Positions 31,467 through 42,641 of a DNA stretch of 64,000 nt are shown piece by piece (within the stretch, counting starts at the first letter, position 1; the number at the start of each line of letters is the position of its first letter). The stretch spans positions 147,795,340 through 147,859,339 of the forward strand of contig CM062296.1 of the NCBI GenBank assembly GCA_031216915.1. The letters run 5' to 3'. The stretch comes from Pictodentalium vernedei (lineage: Eukaryota > Mollusca > Scaphopoda > Dentaliida > Dentaliidae). The translations under genes and the position numbers were made by a program. A model generated the notes under the pieces. The model was given only the letters and a program-made list of their open reading frames with translations, made no database searches and had not been told where the DNA came from.

Positions 31467-31553
31467 TTTCAAGTCCATTATTAACATGTCCGTTATTAAC
31501 ATGTTAACAGGTCGTATCTTCTCCTTTTTCGCGTATGTGTTGAATGTTTATCG

Positions 31554-31925
31554 TTACTTTTGTGAGTTTTTTTTTACTTCGGCCAACACGCTCTCACCAC
31601 CTGATTCGTCTACGAGTTCGAGAGAGATTTTTGGATATATGTAATTTCCATAGGGCAACGCCAAATCATCCCTATCGAATTCTTTGTCTTTGGCGATGAC
31701 AATATTCTGTAGATCGCTTTGGTACTCGTAAAACAAATTGAGCGCGGCTTCATCCATTTTCAAAGGCATGCTATATGTGTCGTATTTGTGCTGTAAGCCC
31801 TTCATCTCGACATCATACAATTCAATACCCTCGTGTCGTTGTAATCTATCAATTTTACAACCAAATTTCTTGTACGTTTCGACTCATTTCAATTTCAATT
31901 CGCATCTTTTAGGTGTTGTTCTCAT
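31554..31925 (-). pseudogene. E2 small unknown minus-strand protein
   Basis: It starts MRTTPKRCELKLK at 31925. Later parts read KKFGCKIDRLQRHEGIELYD, then LNLFYEYQSDLQNIVIAKDK and YIYPKISLELVDESG. No domain is recognised. A short relative of its start lies in E1 at 5868-5965. In E2 it is a single minus-strand gene between two plus-strand blocks. It is lightly broken. Confidence 0.5.
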
Positions 31926-31929
31926 GGTT

Positions 31930-32344
31930 GATTATTTTTTTTTGTTTTATGAATTATTGCAAATAATAATATATTTGAATTTTGTGTTTTTTGTTAAATA
32001 ATAATTTTGTAAAAAAAGTTTTTCTCTGTATATATATAGAGAGAGAAAGTTTTTAAATTTAATTTTTCTTTAATGTTAAATTTTTGTGAAAGTTTTTTCT
32101 CTCTCCCTATATATATATATATACAAAAGTTTAAATTTTTAATTTCCTTTATTTTGGTCGTATTAATTCAATTGTCCCATGTTAAGGAAATAAAAATTGA
32201 TCAATTTCACAAAAAATTGTTTTGAGGGGAATTAAAAATAAATATATGAGAGACTATTTTAAAAACTTTTACAAAATTATTATTTAACAAAAAAAAAAAA
32301 AAAAAAAAAAATTCAAAATATATTCTTACAAATAAAGCAAACAA
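31930..32344. other. AT-rich spacer of E2
   Basis: Contains TATATATATAGAGAGAGA near 32030, CTCTCCCTATATATATATAT near 32102 and a long A run near 32289. It probably holds divergent promoters for the minus-strand gene on its left and the polymerase gene on its right. No gene is seen. Confidence 0.45.
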
Positions 32345-35300
32345 ATAAAAAAATGGAAAGTTTAGATGAGTATACCATACCCAGTTAAACGAGATTTGTA
32401 GAAAATTAAAAACTGCAAATTTCAGAAATCATAGAACCAAATAAAAATAAAAATAAAGCCATACGTGAGTATCATTCGTGAGGTGATGGAAAGGAAATCG
32501 AAAGACCAAAAGTAAACAAACCTAAACAAACTAGAATTGTGAAAAATAAGCTGATGGCAGTAACACCTGATGATAGAAAGCGAAAAGCGGTAGTAGCGCA
32601 GAATTATTCAAAGCTTAGACAGATCATACACGAGGAGTTACGTAGTTTGAAAAGGGAAACGAAATGCCGATAGCAACAACGTCAAAAAATGTTTTGGTTG
32701 CAAAAAATAAGAAGAAAAAGGTGGCAAAGGGAATCAAAATGTCGACGTCAAAAAAAACGTTCTGGTTGTGGAAAATAAGAAGACGACCAAACGAAAAGCC
32801 GTCGAAGAACTGCAAGGTTAAAAAAAAAAATAAAAATAAAAAAAACGAAATCGAGCGATGCGGTCCACGAACGACATATATTGAACAAAATTCGATGAGC
32901 AATCGATGAAGGCAAAGGAAAAGAATATGTAGGATGAATTGCCATGAAAGCATTCCAATCGATTCCCGTAGAATGGGAGAGTGTGATCAAAGGCATTTTT
33001 AAAACTTTCGATGTGCTTCCCCCATTCAAAAAAATCGATCTGAAATCGTTCATGGAACAGGTGAAGAATAAAGTATTGGATTTGTTTCGTGAACACATGG
33101 ACGTGGGACTAAAAATTGTGATGATACTCCATTGCGTGATGAATAAAATCAATGTGAACTCCGGCGAGAGCATCGTGAGAGATGCATATTTCAGATCCGG
33201 TGTCCAGACCGTATTTCGAGGTTCCGAATTATCAGACATTTTCGAAATAATGAAAGACAAGATGTTGACGTCTCACGTGAATTATCAACAGGGAGGTAGT
33301 AATTGGACGTTTGAAGAGGTGTTGAATCTCGAAATTCTCGTGATCAAAAATGATCTGTTGAAAAAACGATACGTGGAATTACCGTATTTCCTATCTTCAA
33401 TGTGAGAAATAAAAATGATCAGTGTTTTAAATGGGCAGTCACCTCTGCTTTATACCCTGTCAAAATCCACTCTGAGAGAGTTTCCCATTATGAGGAGACT
33501 TGTAACAATCTCGATTTGGACCTGGGTGACTTTTCCAACGCTGTTAAAAGACATCAAACGTTTCGAAGCTCACAATCCCATCATAGTGGTGAACGTCTTG
33601 GGATATGACGATGAAAAACGAACGATCTATTCTCTCAGACAGACTTTGTATCTCGGAAGAGAAAATACGATTATTTTATTATTGATTTCGAACGGTGACA
33701 ATCGTCATTATTGTTGGGTTAAAGATCTGAGCCGATTACTGTCAAGACAGAGTAGTAAACATAATGGTGAGATATGTTTATGTTGCAACTGCATGAACGT
33801 GTTTTGCAGCGAAAAATCGTTAGCGAAACATCAGGAATATTGCAATGAAAATCAAGGCATCACCATCGATATGCCCAAACCCAACACCTTCGTGAACTTT
33901 TGCAATCACAGTAGAAGGTTAACAGTGCCTTTCGCCGTGTACGCCAATTGCGAATGCTTCACGTGAAAATGAGTTCCTGGAAACCCGACGCTCTTCGAAG
34001 TTATGCCGAAAGATATCAAAAACACGTGCCTTCAGGCTGTTGCATTTATCTGAAATGCACTTTCGACTCGCAACACGACATGGGTCCCTTCACCTACACG
34101 TAAAGGTCTGAAGACAACGACGTGGCTCGAAGATTCGTGGAAGAGTTAGAATCGAAAATTCAAATTTTATACGACAAATTCAAAACTCCGGCAAAAATGA
34201 CCATCACGCGAGAGCAACAGGACGAAAATAACAGAGCCACCGAATGTCACATATGCAGACAATCGTTTGGCAAGAATTTGTGGGGAAATAAGAAGGTTAG
34301 AGACCACGATCATTACATGGGTTTGTATCACAGTCCGGCCCACAGTGAGTGTAATTTAAGATATCGAGACGCCGCTGTCTATCCGGTGATATTTTACAAT
34401 CTCCCAGGTTACAACAGTCATCTGTTCATGAAAAATCTCGGCACCTCCCACGAAGAATTAAACTGCATCGCAAACAGTGAAGAAATATACATTTCCTTCA
34501 CGAAATGGAAGGTCGTGGAGAAGAAAAGAGTAATCGACGAAGAGACGTCAGAAGAAGAAACAAAATCCATTTGTAGAGCCATATGTTTCATCAACAGTTT
34601 TAAATTCATGTCGACTGGTCTAGAAAAATTAGTCGATAACATGAGCGAGGATAAATTTAAAATCACATGTGAACACTTCGGAGAACGAGTAGACGTCATC
34701 TTGAGGAAAGGAGTCTATCCTTATGATTACATGAACGATCTAGAGAGATTTGATGACACCGCACTACCTTCAAAAAAAGATTTTTATTCTAAATTACACG
34801 AATCCGACATTTCCGACGAGGATTACGAACACGCCGAAAATGTGTGGAAATCGTTTGATATGAAAACCATGAGAGATTATCATGATCTCTATCTGAAAAC
34901 CGACATTCTACCCCTGGCAGACGTGTTCGAAAATTTTCGAGACGTCTGTTGTCGAAATTACAATCTGGATCCGGCTTGGTATTTCTCCGCAACCGGCCTA
35001 GTGAGGGACGCTCTGTTGAAGACCACCAAAGTCCAACTGGAATTATTATCCCATGTGGACATGTTGCTCATGTTCGAAAAGATCACGGGAGGTGGCGTCT
35101 CGATGGTCTCCCACATGTATTCTGAAGCCAACAATCCCTACATGAAAGAAGGCTTCGATTCGGAATGAGTGAATAAATAAATAAGTATTGGGATGCTAAT
35201 AATCTATATGGTTGGGCCATGTGTCATCCTTTACCGATTGGAAATTTCAAATGGGTGACGGAACCGGAAGAGATGCAAAAATGGAGAGACTATCCTTGCA

Positions 35301-36480
35301 TTGTAGAAGTCGATTTGAACTATCTGGAAGAGTTACATGACCTGCACAACGATTATCTGCTGGCTCCCGAACGAATGGAACCGGTTCAAGGAGATGACGA
35401 AAAACTCATTCCCAATGTATATAACAAACGTAAGTATGTCATCTTCAGCGAGAATTTGAAACAATACGTCGATCACGGGATGAAATTACTCGACACACAT
35501 CACGTCATTCAATACGACGAAGAGCCTTGGATGAAAAAATACATTGATCTCAACACGAATCTCAGAATTCGAGCCGAGAACGATTTCGAAAAAGATTTCT
35601 TTAAACTCATGAGCAACTCCATGTACGGTAAATCGATGGAAAACATCAGGAAGAGAACCGACATTCGACTCGCCACGTCCGAGAAAAGAGCTAAAAAATT
35701 AGTGGCGAAACCCAATTACAGACACCGAACCATATTTGACGAAAATCTAGTGGCCGTTCACATACAGAAGACGCACCTGAAGTTCGACAAACCTTATCAT
35801 CTCGGACCTTTCATCTTAGATATCAGCAAGCAATTGATGTACGAGTTTCTCTACGATTACGTCAAACGGAAATTCGGCGAGAAAGTCAAACTACTGTTCA
35901 CCGACACAGACAGTTTGGTTTACGAGATAGAGATGAAAGACGTCTACCGAGATATATCTCCAGATGTGGCCACGTGGTTCGGTATGAGCAATTATCCCAT
36001 CGATCACCCGTCTAACATTCAATTGAACGACAAGGTGTTGGGTAAATTTAAGGACGAGAGCGGTGGTAAACAAATCGCCAAATTCGTGGGTTCGAGGCCC
36101 AAACTATACCCTTATCGCCTAGAAGGTAAAGAGAGCAAGAAATGCAAGGGGATTCAAGTGTGCGTGGTGAAGAAAAACATCTCTTCCCGAGAGTATAAAG
36201 ATTGTCTGTTCAGAAGTGGGCTGGTGTACAAGACTATGAAATCAATTTGAAGTGAGAATCACAACTTGTATACCGAAATAATCAACAAGTTTTGCTGACA
36301 GCCGACGATGATAAGAGTTTCATGTTAGACGATACAATAATCACTTTAGCCCTCAGACATTGCGTTTTGGATATGATTAAGGATGAGAGGATTCCAGAAA
36401 ATCAAGAGGAATTAGACGAATTCAAGACTATGGAAATCGATAGAGACATCGAGAAATTTAGTTTAAAAAGAAAAAAATAA
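32345..36480 (+). pseudogene. E2 family B DNA polymerase (protein-primed type)
   Basis: Replicative polymerase of the element. A Lys-rich N-terminal region (from about 32345) leads to GESIVRDAYFRSGVQTVFRG and NDQCFKWAVTSALYPV. A Cys/His block CCNCMNVFCSEKSLAKHQEY is near 33783. An HNH-like Cys/His patch, TECHICRQSFG followed by KVRDHDHYMG, is near 34240-34325. Motif A-like ANNLYGWAM lies near 35193, motif B SNSMYGKSMEN near 35612 and motif C FTDTDSL near 35898. Order and spacing fit pfam03175-type polymerases of Polintons. It is broken several times. The E1 copy is 1-3086. Confidence 0.93.
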
Positions 36481-36548
36481 AAAAAAAATACGCTATTTAA
36501 TGAATTATAATAAAATAAATAAAAAAAAATATATAAAAATACACATTC

Positions 36549-36986
36549 ATGAATAAGAAAATACGGATATCCATAGAAGGTGTTGTCTTACCTAACAAAC
36601 CCCTATCCAACATCGATCTGTCAAATGTGGCGAAGGCCTTGAAAATCAAAGATTTTCGAGGTGTGTTTTCCAGAGATGCTTTGCCAAAGAGAAGACCTCG
36701 ACGATGACAATCGGAATGCGGAATTTTAAATCTGGACGATTTATCAGGTGAAGGCTCTCACTGGGTGGCGTGGTTCAAGAACGGGAAGAATAATTATTAT
36801 TTCGACAGCTACGGAATCACGCTGCTGAAAGAAATAAAGAACTATTTCGATGAATCGGTGGTTTGTTACAATACGGAACGAGTGCAATCACCGGATCAAG
36901 TGTTTTGCGGTCACCTGTGTCTCTACATTCTCAAAAGATGGTCGGAAGGAGATCGGTTTCAAGCCATTCTCAATGATTTAGAATAG
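36549..36986 (+). pseudogene. E2 adenain/Ulp1-like cysteine protease
   Basis: It starts MNKKIRISIEGVVLPNKPLS. The catalytic blocks are in order: His in GSHWVAWFKNGK near 36757, Asp in YYFDSYG near 36798, and Gln/Cys in DQVFCGHLCLYILKRW near 36895. It processes virion precursors. It lies between the polymerase and fibre genes, like the E1 copy at 3256-3686. A relative with diverged sequence is in E3 at 61358-61808. It is lightly broken. Confidence 0.85.
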
Positions 36987-37001
36987 AGAGTTTTTTTATG
37001 G

Positions 37002-37010
37002 TATATAAAG
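37002..37010 (+). promoter_or_regulatory. TATA box upstream of the E2 fibre gene
   Basis: TATATAAAG about 118 bases before the fibre ATG at 37128, in the short spacer after the protease gene. E1 has a GATATATATATAG at 3699-3711 in the same place. Confidence 0.45.
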
Positions 37011-37127
37011 GTAAAAATTGTTTTAAAAGAATACTTAATCGAATAGAACAAAAACATTAAATAAGTGAAAAATAATTCATTCTTAAAAACTGTGTTGAAA
37101 TATATTTAAAAAAAAAAAAACAAAAAC

Positions 37128-38484
37128 ATGCCAGTCGATAAATTTGGTGGAGTGACGATGAAAGTCATCCCAAAAAGAAGAGGAAGACGCTCGAAGTCGG
37201 TGATGGTTATGACGTCACCAACTTGGACAAACGTTACGTTCGGAGATACGAACCTCGAGAGGAACCTTTGAACATGAACGATAACAAGCTCTACAATCTT
37301 CCCGAGCCAATAGATCTCACAGATGCGATGACTTAAAAATACGTCGACAGGGGGAACGTGGATTTCGAACAAATCATGAGAGATAATTACATGAATAGAA
37401 CCATGACCGACAATCTCGATCTGAAATCCAAACATTTGGTGAACATCGCAAATCCCATAGATTCCACCGATGCCGCGACTAAGAAATATGCGGACGACTC
37501 TCACACGCAACTCAGCGAACACCTGAGAGGTAGATACGTTCAGAAAACGATGCAGTCGGAATTGAATGCCAATTCTCACAAGATAACGAACGTGGCCACT
37601 CCCACGAATCCCAAGGACACAGCGACCAAACACTATGTAGATCTGGAACAGAGAAAGTCTGCCAAATGAGAAATGAAATCAAATCTGAATGCGGGATTCG
37701 ACAAGATATTGAATCTATCGCTGATCGACGACACACATGAGGACTCCACCGCGGTCAACAAGGGCTACACGGATTCCACTGTGACGCGATCTCAAGAATA
37801 CGTAGAATCGCAAGTGGACGATCTCTACCTGAACAAACAATCCGGCGGAACCATGAAGGGCGGCATCAACATGAACGGTCAGAATTTATTCGGTCTTGAT
37901 CACGATCCCGAATTCGATCCCAGCGCAGTCAGCAGGCAGTACGTGGATGACAACTCGGTCTAGAGAAAGGGCGACATCATGGAAAGTAAACTAGACATGG
38001 GCGGACACGCGGCCACGAATCTGTCGGATCTCATGCACATGTCGGACGCCTGCACCTGCACTCTGATTTCGGTGGTGGAAAAAGTCAAATACGTCAGGCA
38101 ATTGATCACCGTGTGGGCCGAGGAGAGCGGCGCGTTAGACAAGGGAAAAGCCGAATGGTCTTTCGGAAATGGATGTAGTGAATTGCCACGTGGTCAGGTG
38201 GGATATCCCATGCCGTTGGGAGGCGAAATCATTGAATGTCTCTGGCTTCCACGGATTTGAATAACAGAGCAGTCGTCAATCTCATGGTGAACGGAGCAGA
38301 GAGCGATAGGAGATACAGCGTCGAAAAGCCAGCGAATCAACAATCAAATGCCAGCACGTTCGGCACACCTCTCAAAGTGAACGCCGGAGACAGGATTAAT
38401 TTCCGGATGAAAACCAATAATCCCAAAGCCGCGACTTCCATGGTGAGCCTACTGATCGAATTAGATTCTCTGAACAAACAATGA
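37128..38484 (+). pseudogene. E2 fibre-like protein with tail-fibre-type repeats
   Basis: Repeated shaft units include NMNDNKLYNLPEPIDLTDA, SKHLVNIANPIDSTDAATKK, NANSHKITNVATPTNPKDTA and GGINMNGQNLFGLDHDPEFD. Most end in KxYVD. They have the spacing of phage tail-fibre beta-repeats. The C-terminal part starts AEWSFGNG and ends with VNLMVNGAESDRRYSVEKP and SMVSLLIELDSLNKQ, and probably forms the head. The E1 copy is 3822-5145. Receptor attachment is inferred. It starts after an A-rich leader and is broken. Confidence 0.78.
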
Positions 38485-38549
38485 CCGCGTGGAAATAATC
38501 AAAAATAATGAGTAATTATTAAAAACTAAAAAACATAAAAAAACAACAA

Positions 38550-38606
38550 AAAAAAAGTAATGAGATTTAGAAAGATGTTCAATCTCTCTAGATCTCATTA
38601 CTTTTT
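38550..38606. terminator. Stem-loop between convergent fibre and CARD genes of E2
   Basis: Arms of about 25-28 bp (AAAAGTAATGAGATTTAGAA and its near-complement TCTAGATCTCATTACTTTTT) with a very short loop. It occupies the same place as the unrelated stem-loop 5467-5508 of E1. Confidence 0.6.
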
Positions 38607-38631
38607 ATTTTTTGTTTTTTATTTTTTGTTT

Positions 38632-38982
38632 TTAATACGTTATTTCTCGTAATGTTTCATCTCGTGAAATTGGATCGCCTATCTTGCAACACACATCGAC
38701 ATCTATTTTGGCATTTCGGAGAGCTTTTATAAATTCTTGAAAAGCAGTTGGTCTTCTATACGTCAACGTGTGTAAAAGATTTCTGGTCTTATCTTCTATC
38801 AAGATTTTACTTTCGATTTTGCGTCTCATATAGTTGGTCAATATCAAAGGTTCTGTTCCAACTAAAGTGTCTAGAATTATTGCTAGCGAATCTTGCACAA
38901 TTATTTTAATCAAACCACGCCTGTTTCTTCTCAAGTACTCTCTTTCTTTATCATTCAATTTTGTAATTATTTTTTTTTTCAA
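38632..38982 (-). CDS. E2 CARD-domain (death-fold) protein
   Basis: Open frame of about 115 residues made almost wholly of one predicted six-helix domain: EREYLRRNRRGLIKII, AIILDTLVGTEPLILTNYMR, IESKILIEDKTRNLLHTLTY and AFQEFIKALRNAKID. The NR-x-x-L first helix, ILD-x-L, LT-x(4)-IE, KTRNLLH-x-L and AFQEFI-x-AL blocks are the standard CARD pattern of apoptosis and inflammasome adaptors. It lies directly after the fibre gene, convergent with it, as in E1. A decoy role in host caspase signalling is inferred. No ATG was seen; the first codons follow a T-rich spacer. The frame is intact. Confidence 0.75.
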   Translation of the reverse strand: MKKKIITKLNDKEREYLRRNRRGLIKIIVQDSLAIILDTLVGTEPLILTNYMRRKIESKILIEDKTRNLLHTLTYRRPTAFQEFIKALRNAKIDVDVCCKIGDPISRDETLREITY

Positions 38983-39040
38983 TTTTTATTTATATATTTT
39001 TTTCTTTCTTTTTTTTTTCTTCTCTTCACACACATGTCTC

Positions 39041-40314
39041 TCATCGAACGATCGACATCCTATTTCCATCCGATTCGAATTGTAATTCTCTATCCGACAG
39101 GACCAGGGCAAAGGCCTCGGTTTTTGTTGGCACGTTCCTGTCGAATTGCATCTTGATCTGAATGTCTAAGACGCTACTCTTGGGTCGTCTGCTCTGTTTA
39201 CTGATGTCGAATACGAACATGGGACACATCGACTTGTATTCGTTGGGAGATATATTAGGGTTGCTCATCAATTCGTCCAGACCCTGATACTTTTTTTTAA
39301 AAATCCGCAGCGTCGCCGTACAGCCTGCAGAAATCGTTTTTGTCGAATTATGCGTTGTAAGCGATTGCGGGATATCTCGTGGCGTTAAGAAACACCTGCA
39401 TGTTTCCCAAATTGCAGTGATCAAACAGCAATGAATTATTTTCTTGAGACCCGCCCCTGTCAGTCTGAAATACGACCACGATGAAACGCGGTCTCTCGGA
39501 AGCAGATTTCACGGTCAATCTCCAACCAAAGTTCGTGGAAAGCGGAATGCTAGCTGTGTCGCACTGTCTCATTCTAAATCCCATGGGTAATTTACTCTTG
39601 GATTCTATGATCTTGAAGAGACGCATTTTTTCCACGTCCAAAGGTCGCACGTGCGGAACGAATCACGATGTATTGTGTAGAGGTAACTTAGCCGCATGAG
39701 TTCCGGAGAGTCTCACTATTGTCTCGTCGTTTCCCTTTCGAATCAACGTCAGATTGTGTTTGAATCCATACATGATCTTGTTGTAATCATCCACAAATCC
39801 GAAGATGTTTTTCAAAGGTATCCTGGATGAAAACGTTCCTTTGGGTCTGGACGTCTTGACGACGTAGTCGAATATCGCGGCGGCGCCGGCGTTGGTGGGG
39901 CCGACGGTGTCTTTCACTCACAACTGATTAAGTCCCCTGGATTTCGAAAAATCGTCCGGATACGTCAAGAGTCCAAACATCGTTCTGGCCTGACCGAGAT
40001 GAAACACGGATTCTATCTCCTGTCCGGATAGCAAGTATTTTATATTACTGAATAGACGCATGATGCCATTATTGGCTACAGTGACCGTGTCGTCGTTGGC
40101 ATATTTGCTCCCATCTTCCTTGGTGAGACGTCCCTGCACCACTATCTAACTCTCGCTAGGAAGAACGAATAGATCTTGGGTTTCAATGTTGATTCTTATC
40201 TCTCCCACATTGTTCAAACTCATTCCGGTTATCGGCTCGTATTTGTGAACCTCGTATTCTTGAATACTTTCGTCTTTCACTATGCCTTGTGCGATATCTA
40301 GTATATTTGCCATT
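39041..40314 (-). pseudogene. E2 double jelly-roll major capsid protein
   Basis: It starts MANILDIAQGIVKDESIQEY after an A-rich leader. Blocks in order are YEPITGMSLNNVGEIRINIE, VVQGRLTKEDGSKYANDDTV, FSNIKYLLSGQEIESVFHLG, GLLTYPDDFSKSRGLNQL, KTSRPKGTFSSRIPLKNIFG, FVDDYNKIMYGFKHNLTLIR, FGWRLTVKSASERPRFIVVV, GLDELMSNPNISPNEYKSMC and the end ESDGNRMSIV. This is the shell protein known from cnidarian and arthropod Polinton-like elements (recalled). The length fits a full capsid protein. It is broken. It lies between the CARD and integrase genes. Confidence 0.82.
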
Positions 40315-40467
40315 TTGGAAGGTTTTGTTTTTTTCTGTTTATTAATTCAATTGCTTTTTTCTAAAAATAGTTTTAATTATTTTAATTATTATTATTTTTC
40401 TCCTTTATATATATGTGTGTGTAAACAAAAAAATGTTAAAGAGAGTAAATATATATTTTTGTTTTTT

Positions 40468-41310
40468 TATTACAACTTCGTCTTCTGCAATTGTTGTTCG
40501 TAAAACTTTCCGAAGATCGCTTCCAAAGCTTCGATTTCGTAAGTCACCGGATCGGTGTGAAATATTCTGTTTATCACAAAGATTTCCATGGTCCATCGAG
40601 GAGTGTAACCCTTTTCGAAGTGCTTCTTATAAGCATAGATTCTCACTCGATCGCCGACAGCAAATTTCGGCGGTCTAGACTCCTTCCTGATCTTAGATCT
40701 CTCGAAATATAGATTCGCGTAGACCCGTTTCTCGTTTCGAGGATCGCTAGCTTCTGCGGGGGTCATCTTGATCGATTTGTGTCACGTGTTGTTGTAATTT
40801 TCGACCAGACCGTTCAGAGCATATATGTATTTCTTGGTCGAATTCGCCGTGAAGTACCTGTGCATCTTTTCCTTCATCATTCGATTCCAACGTTCCACGG
40901 CACTGGCTTTCTCTTCGTTTTCGATCGAATAGAGGTCGACCAACTGACGAACGTCCTTGTTGTAGAATTCCTTCCCCATGTCCACCCACAATTTATTTAG
41001 TTTTCGAGAAGACGAGTCGAACACGCTCTTCAAAGCCTCGGCGACGCAAGATCCCGATTTATTCTTCAAGGCTCCGATCCAACCATATTGGGAAAACACA
41101 TCGGTGACCGTCAATAGATATTTGACGCCCTCGTCCCACCTCGAAAACGATCTCATGTCGACCAATTCGGCGGACCAAAAGTCGTCCAGACCCTTCACAA
41201 ACACACTTCTCTTTCAAAATTTACGCACGATGGGCTTGTGTAGCTCCTCGGCCAATTCGCTCGTCAATAATCGCTTCTTCTTCTTTTTCAAGATGCATTT
41301 TTTAACGCCC
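40468..41310 (-). pseudogene. E2 retroviral-type (rve) integrase
   Basis: The N-terminal part has RLLTSELAEELHKPIVRKF. The core has WSAELVDMRSFSRWDEGVKY, TVTDVFSQYGWIGALKNKSG, LWVDMGKEFYNKDVRQLVDL and AVERWNRMMKEKMHRYFTAN, giving the D-D-E order. The C-terminal SH3-like part reads KFAVGDRVRIYAYKKHFEKG and TDPVTYEIEALEAIFGKFYE. It inserts the element and explains the 6-bp duplication. Unlike the E3 integrase it has no chromodomain. It is broken. Confidence 0.9.
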
Positions 41311-41791
41311 CATCCGAATCGACGTTTCTCACCAATCACTTTGTCGACCAGCGAACGTTCGAACTTCTCTCTCCTGGTCGGATTCGATATGTCTCTCAAT
41401 TTCGCCAACATGTTTTTATCGCAGACGTCGTTGCGAGTTTTGATGTCGGAATGTCTAGCGTAACACAGATCGTGATCGTACGCGCGCCCACCCTATTCAC
41501 GGGTTTGCTCCAAGATTTAGGAATCAGATCGGCATTGAGTCTCTTGTTCAATTTCGTCCCAGGTCCCGTGAAACTGTGACCCAGCAGATGCATTTCGAAA
41601 GGTAGATTATTGATCATTTTATTTGCAATGCCTTCGCCTCTCATCGTTTTTTGTTGTTTTTTTTTTATTAATCGAGTCTTGATCGTACCACCTGCCTTGC
41701 AAATTCCGCGAAGCATCTGTCTGTCGTTTTTAGTTCGTACATCTCGAGAATTACCCGTCTCGGTAACTCTCTTACACTTTACGCAATACAT
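41310..41791 (-). pseudogene. E2 Zn-ribbon (DUF5679-like) plus PLA2-like protein
   Basis: It starts MYCVKCKRVTETGNSRDV with a two-Cys-pair zinc ribbon of DUF5679 type (CVKC followed by GICKAGG). Then come NLPFEMHLLGHSF, the calcium-loop-like GPGTKLNKRLNADLIPKSW, and HDLCYARHSDI near 41470, which fits the HDxxY signature of parvovirus-type phospholipase A2. In parvoviruses this enzyme lets virions leave endosomes, and a similar entry role is inferred. The E1 copy is 9546-10232. It is broken. Confidence 0.62.
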
Positions 41792-41826
41792 TTTTTTTTG
41801 GGGGGGGGGGGGGGGGGGGGCGGGGG
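41792..41826 (-). promoter_or_regulatory. C-tract plus A8 leader directly before a start codon
   Basis: On the minus strand a run of 5 C, one G, 21 C and eight A end directly at the ATG of the Zn-ribbon/PLA2-like gene. See the parallel at 13227-13254. Function is unproven. Confidence 0.35.
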
Positions 41827-41830
41827 TTAT

Positions 41831-42580
41831 TTAAATAATTTTGTGTTTATTTTTTTGCAATTTTATATATAAATTTAACATTTTTTTTCCTTTAAACAAT
41901 TCTATTCTTATTATATATATATTATTACAATCGCTGCTCCTGAGTTCTATCAACTTACCGAATTCCTCCCTAGCCTCTTTACTCCCCCTTTCCACGCGAG
42001 AATAATTCATCTCTTCCTTGATGATCTGAGGAGTCTTGATTCTCACGGCTTCTCTCATGGCGTCGTATTTCATTTTCTCGCTCAATATCGTGAAGTATTC
42101 TCCGTCCGATATCCTACCGTCTTTCATCGCCATCGAAATCATTTTGGATATCGTGTCGATCTTGGAGTCGGCCAAGACGCGAATCGTTTCGTGTTTCCTA
42201 GCCTTCAGATATATTTCCTACTCAAAAAGTTTCTGACCCTGCTAAACAAACCGTCGGCGAGAGCCACTCTTTCTATGGTCAACACGAACGGAACACCGAC
42301 CGCGGTCGGCAACAAACTGATGCCGGCCGTGTGTAAACTCATGGAAATCGTGATGAGTGTCGTGTCGACCGCATTGACGAATTTCAGGAGGCGCGAATAC
42401 TTCTTCTTGAGAGAACGACGAGAGTCTCTATCTCGAGTCAGATACAATTGGATTCTACTGATTTGATCGATGCGATAGCTCTCTCCTCTTTCTTTTTCTT
42501 CTAGTGACGGCGCCGTTAGCAAAACGCCATTCGCCTTCTCATCCTCATCGTCATCTAACGACGGATAGAATTTATTTCTG
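41831..42580 (-). pseudogene. E2 membrane protein
   Basis: The N-terminal part has ESYRIDQISRIQLYLTRDRD. Two hydrophobic segments follow around TTLITISMSLHTAGISLLPT and AVGVPFVLTIERVALADGLF. The C-terminal helical part reads ADSKIDTISKMISMAMKDGR, SDGEYFTILSEKMKYDAM and ends acidic/basic. The E1 copy is 10339-11300. It is probably a virion or host-membrane component, but its function is unknown. It lies between the Zn-ribbon/PLA2 and Cys/His genes and is broken. Confidence 0.65.
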
Positions 42581-42641
42581 GTTTTCTTTTTTTGTGTTTT
42601 TGCTTTCTAATTTTTAGCTATATTATTTACGTGCGTATTTA

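Noticed and set aside
32624-33260. Minus-strand membrane protein
   Set aside because: It is the antisense of the Lys-rich N-terminal polymerase region; the hydrophobic character comes from reading A-rich codons backwards.
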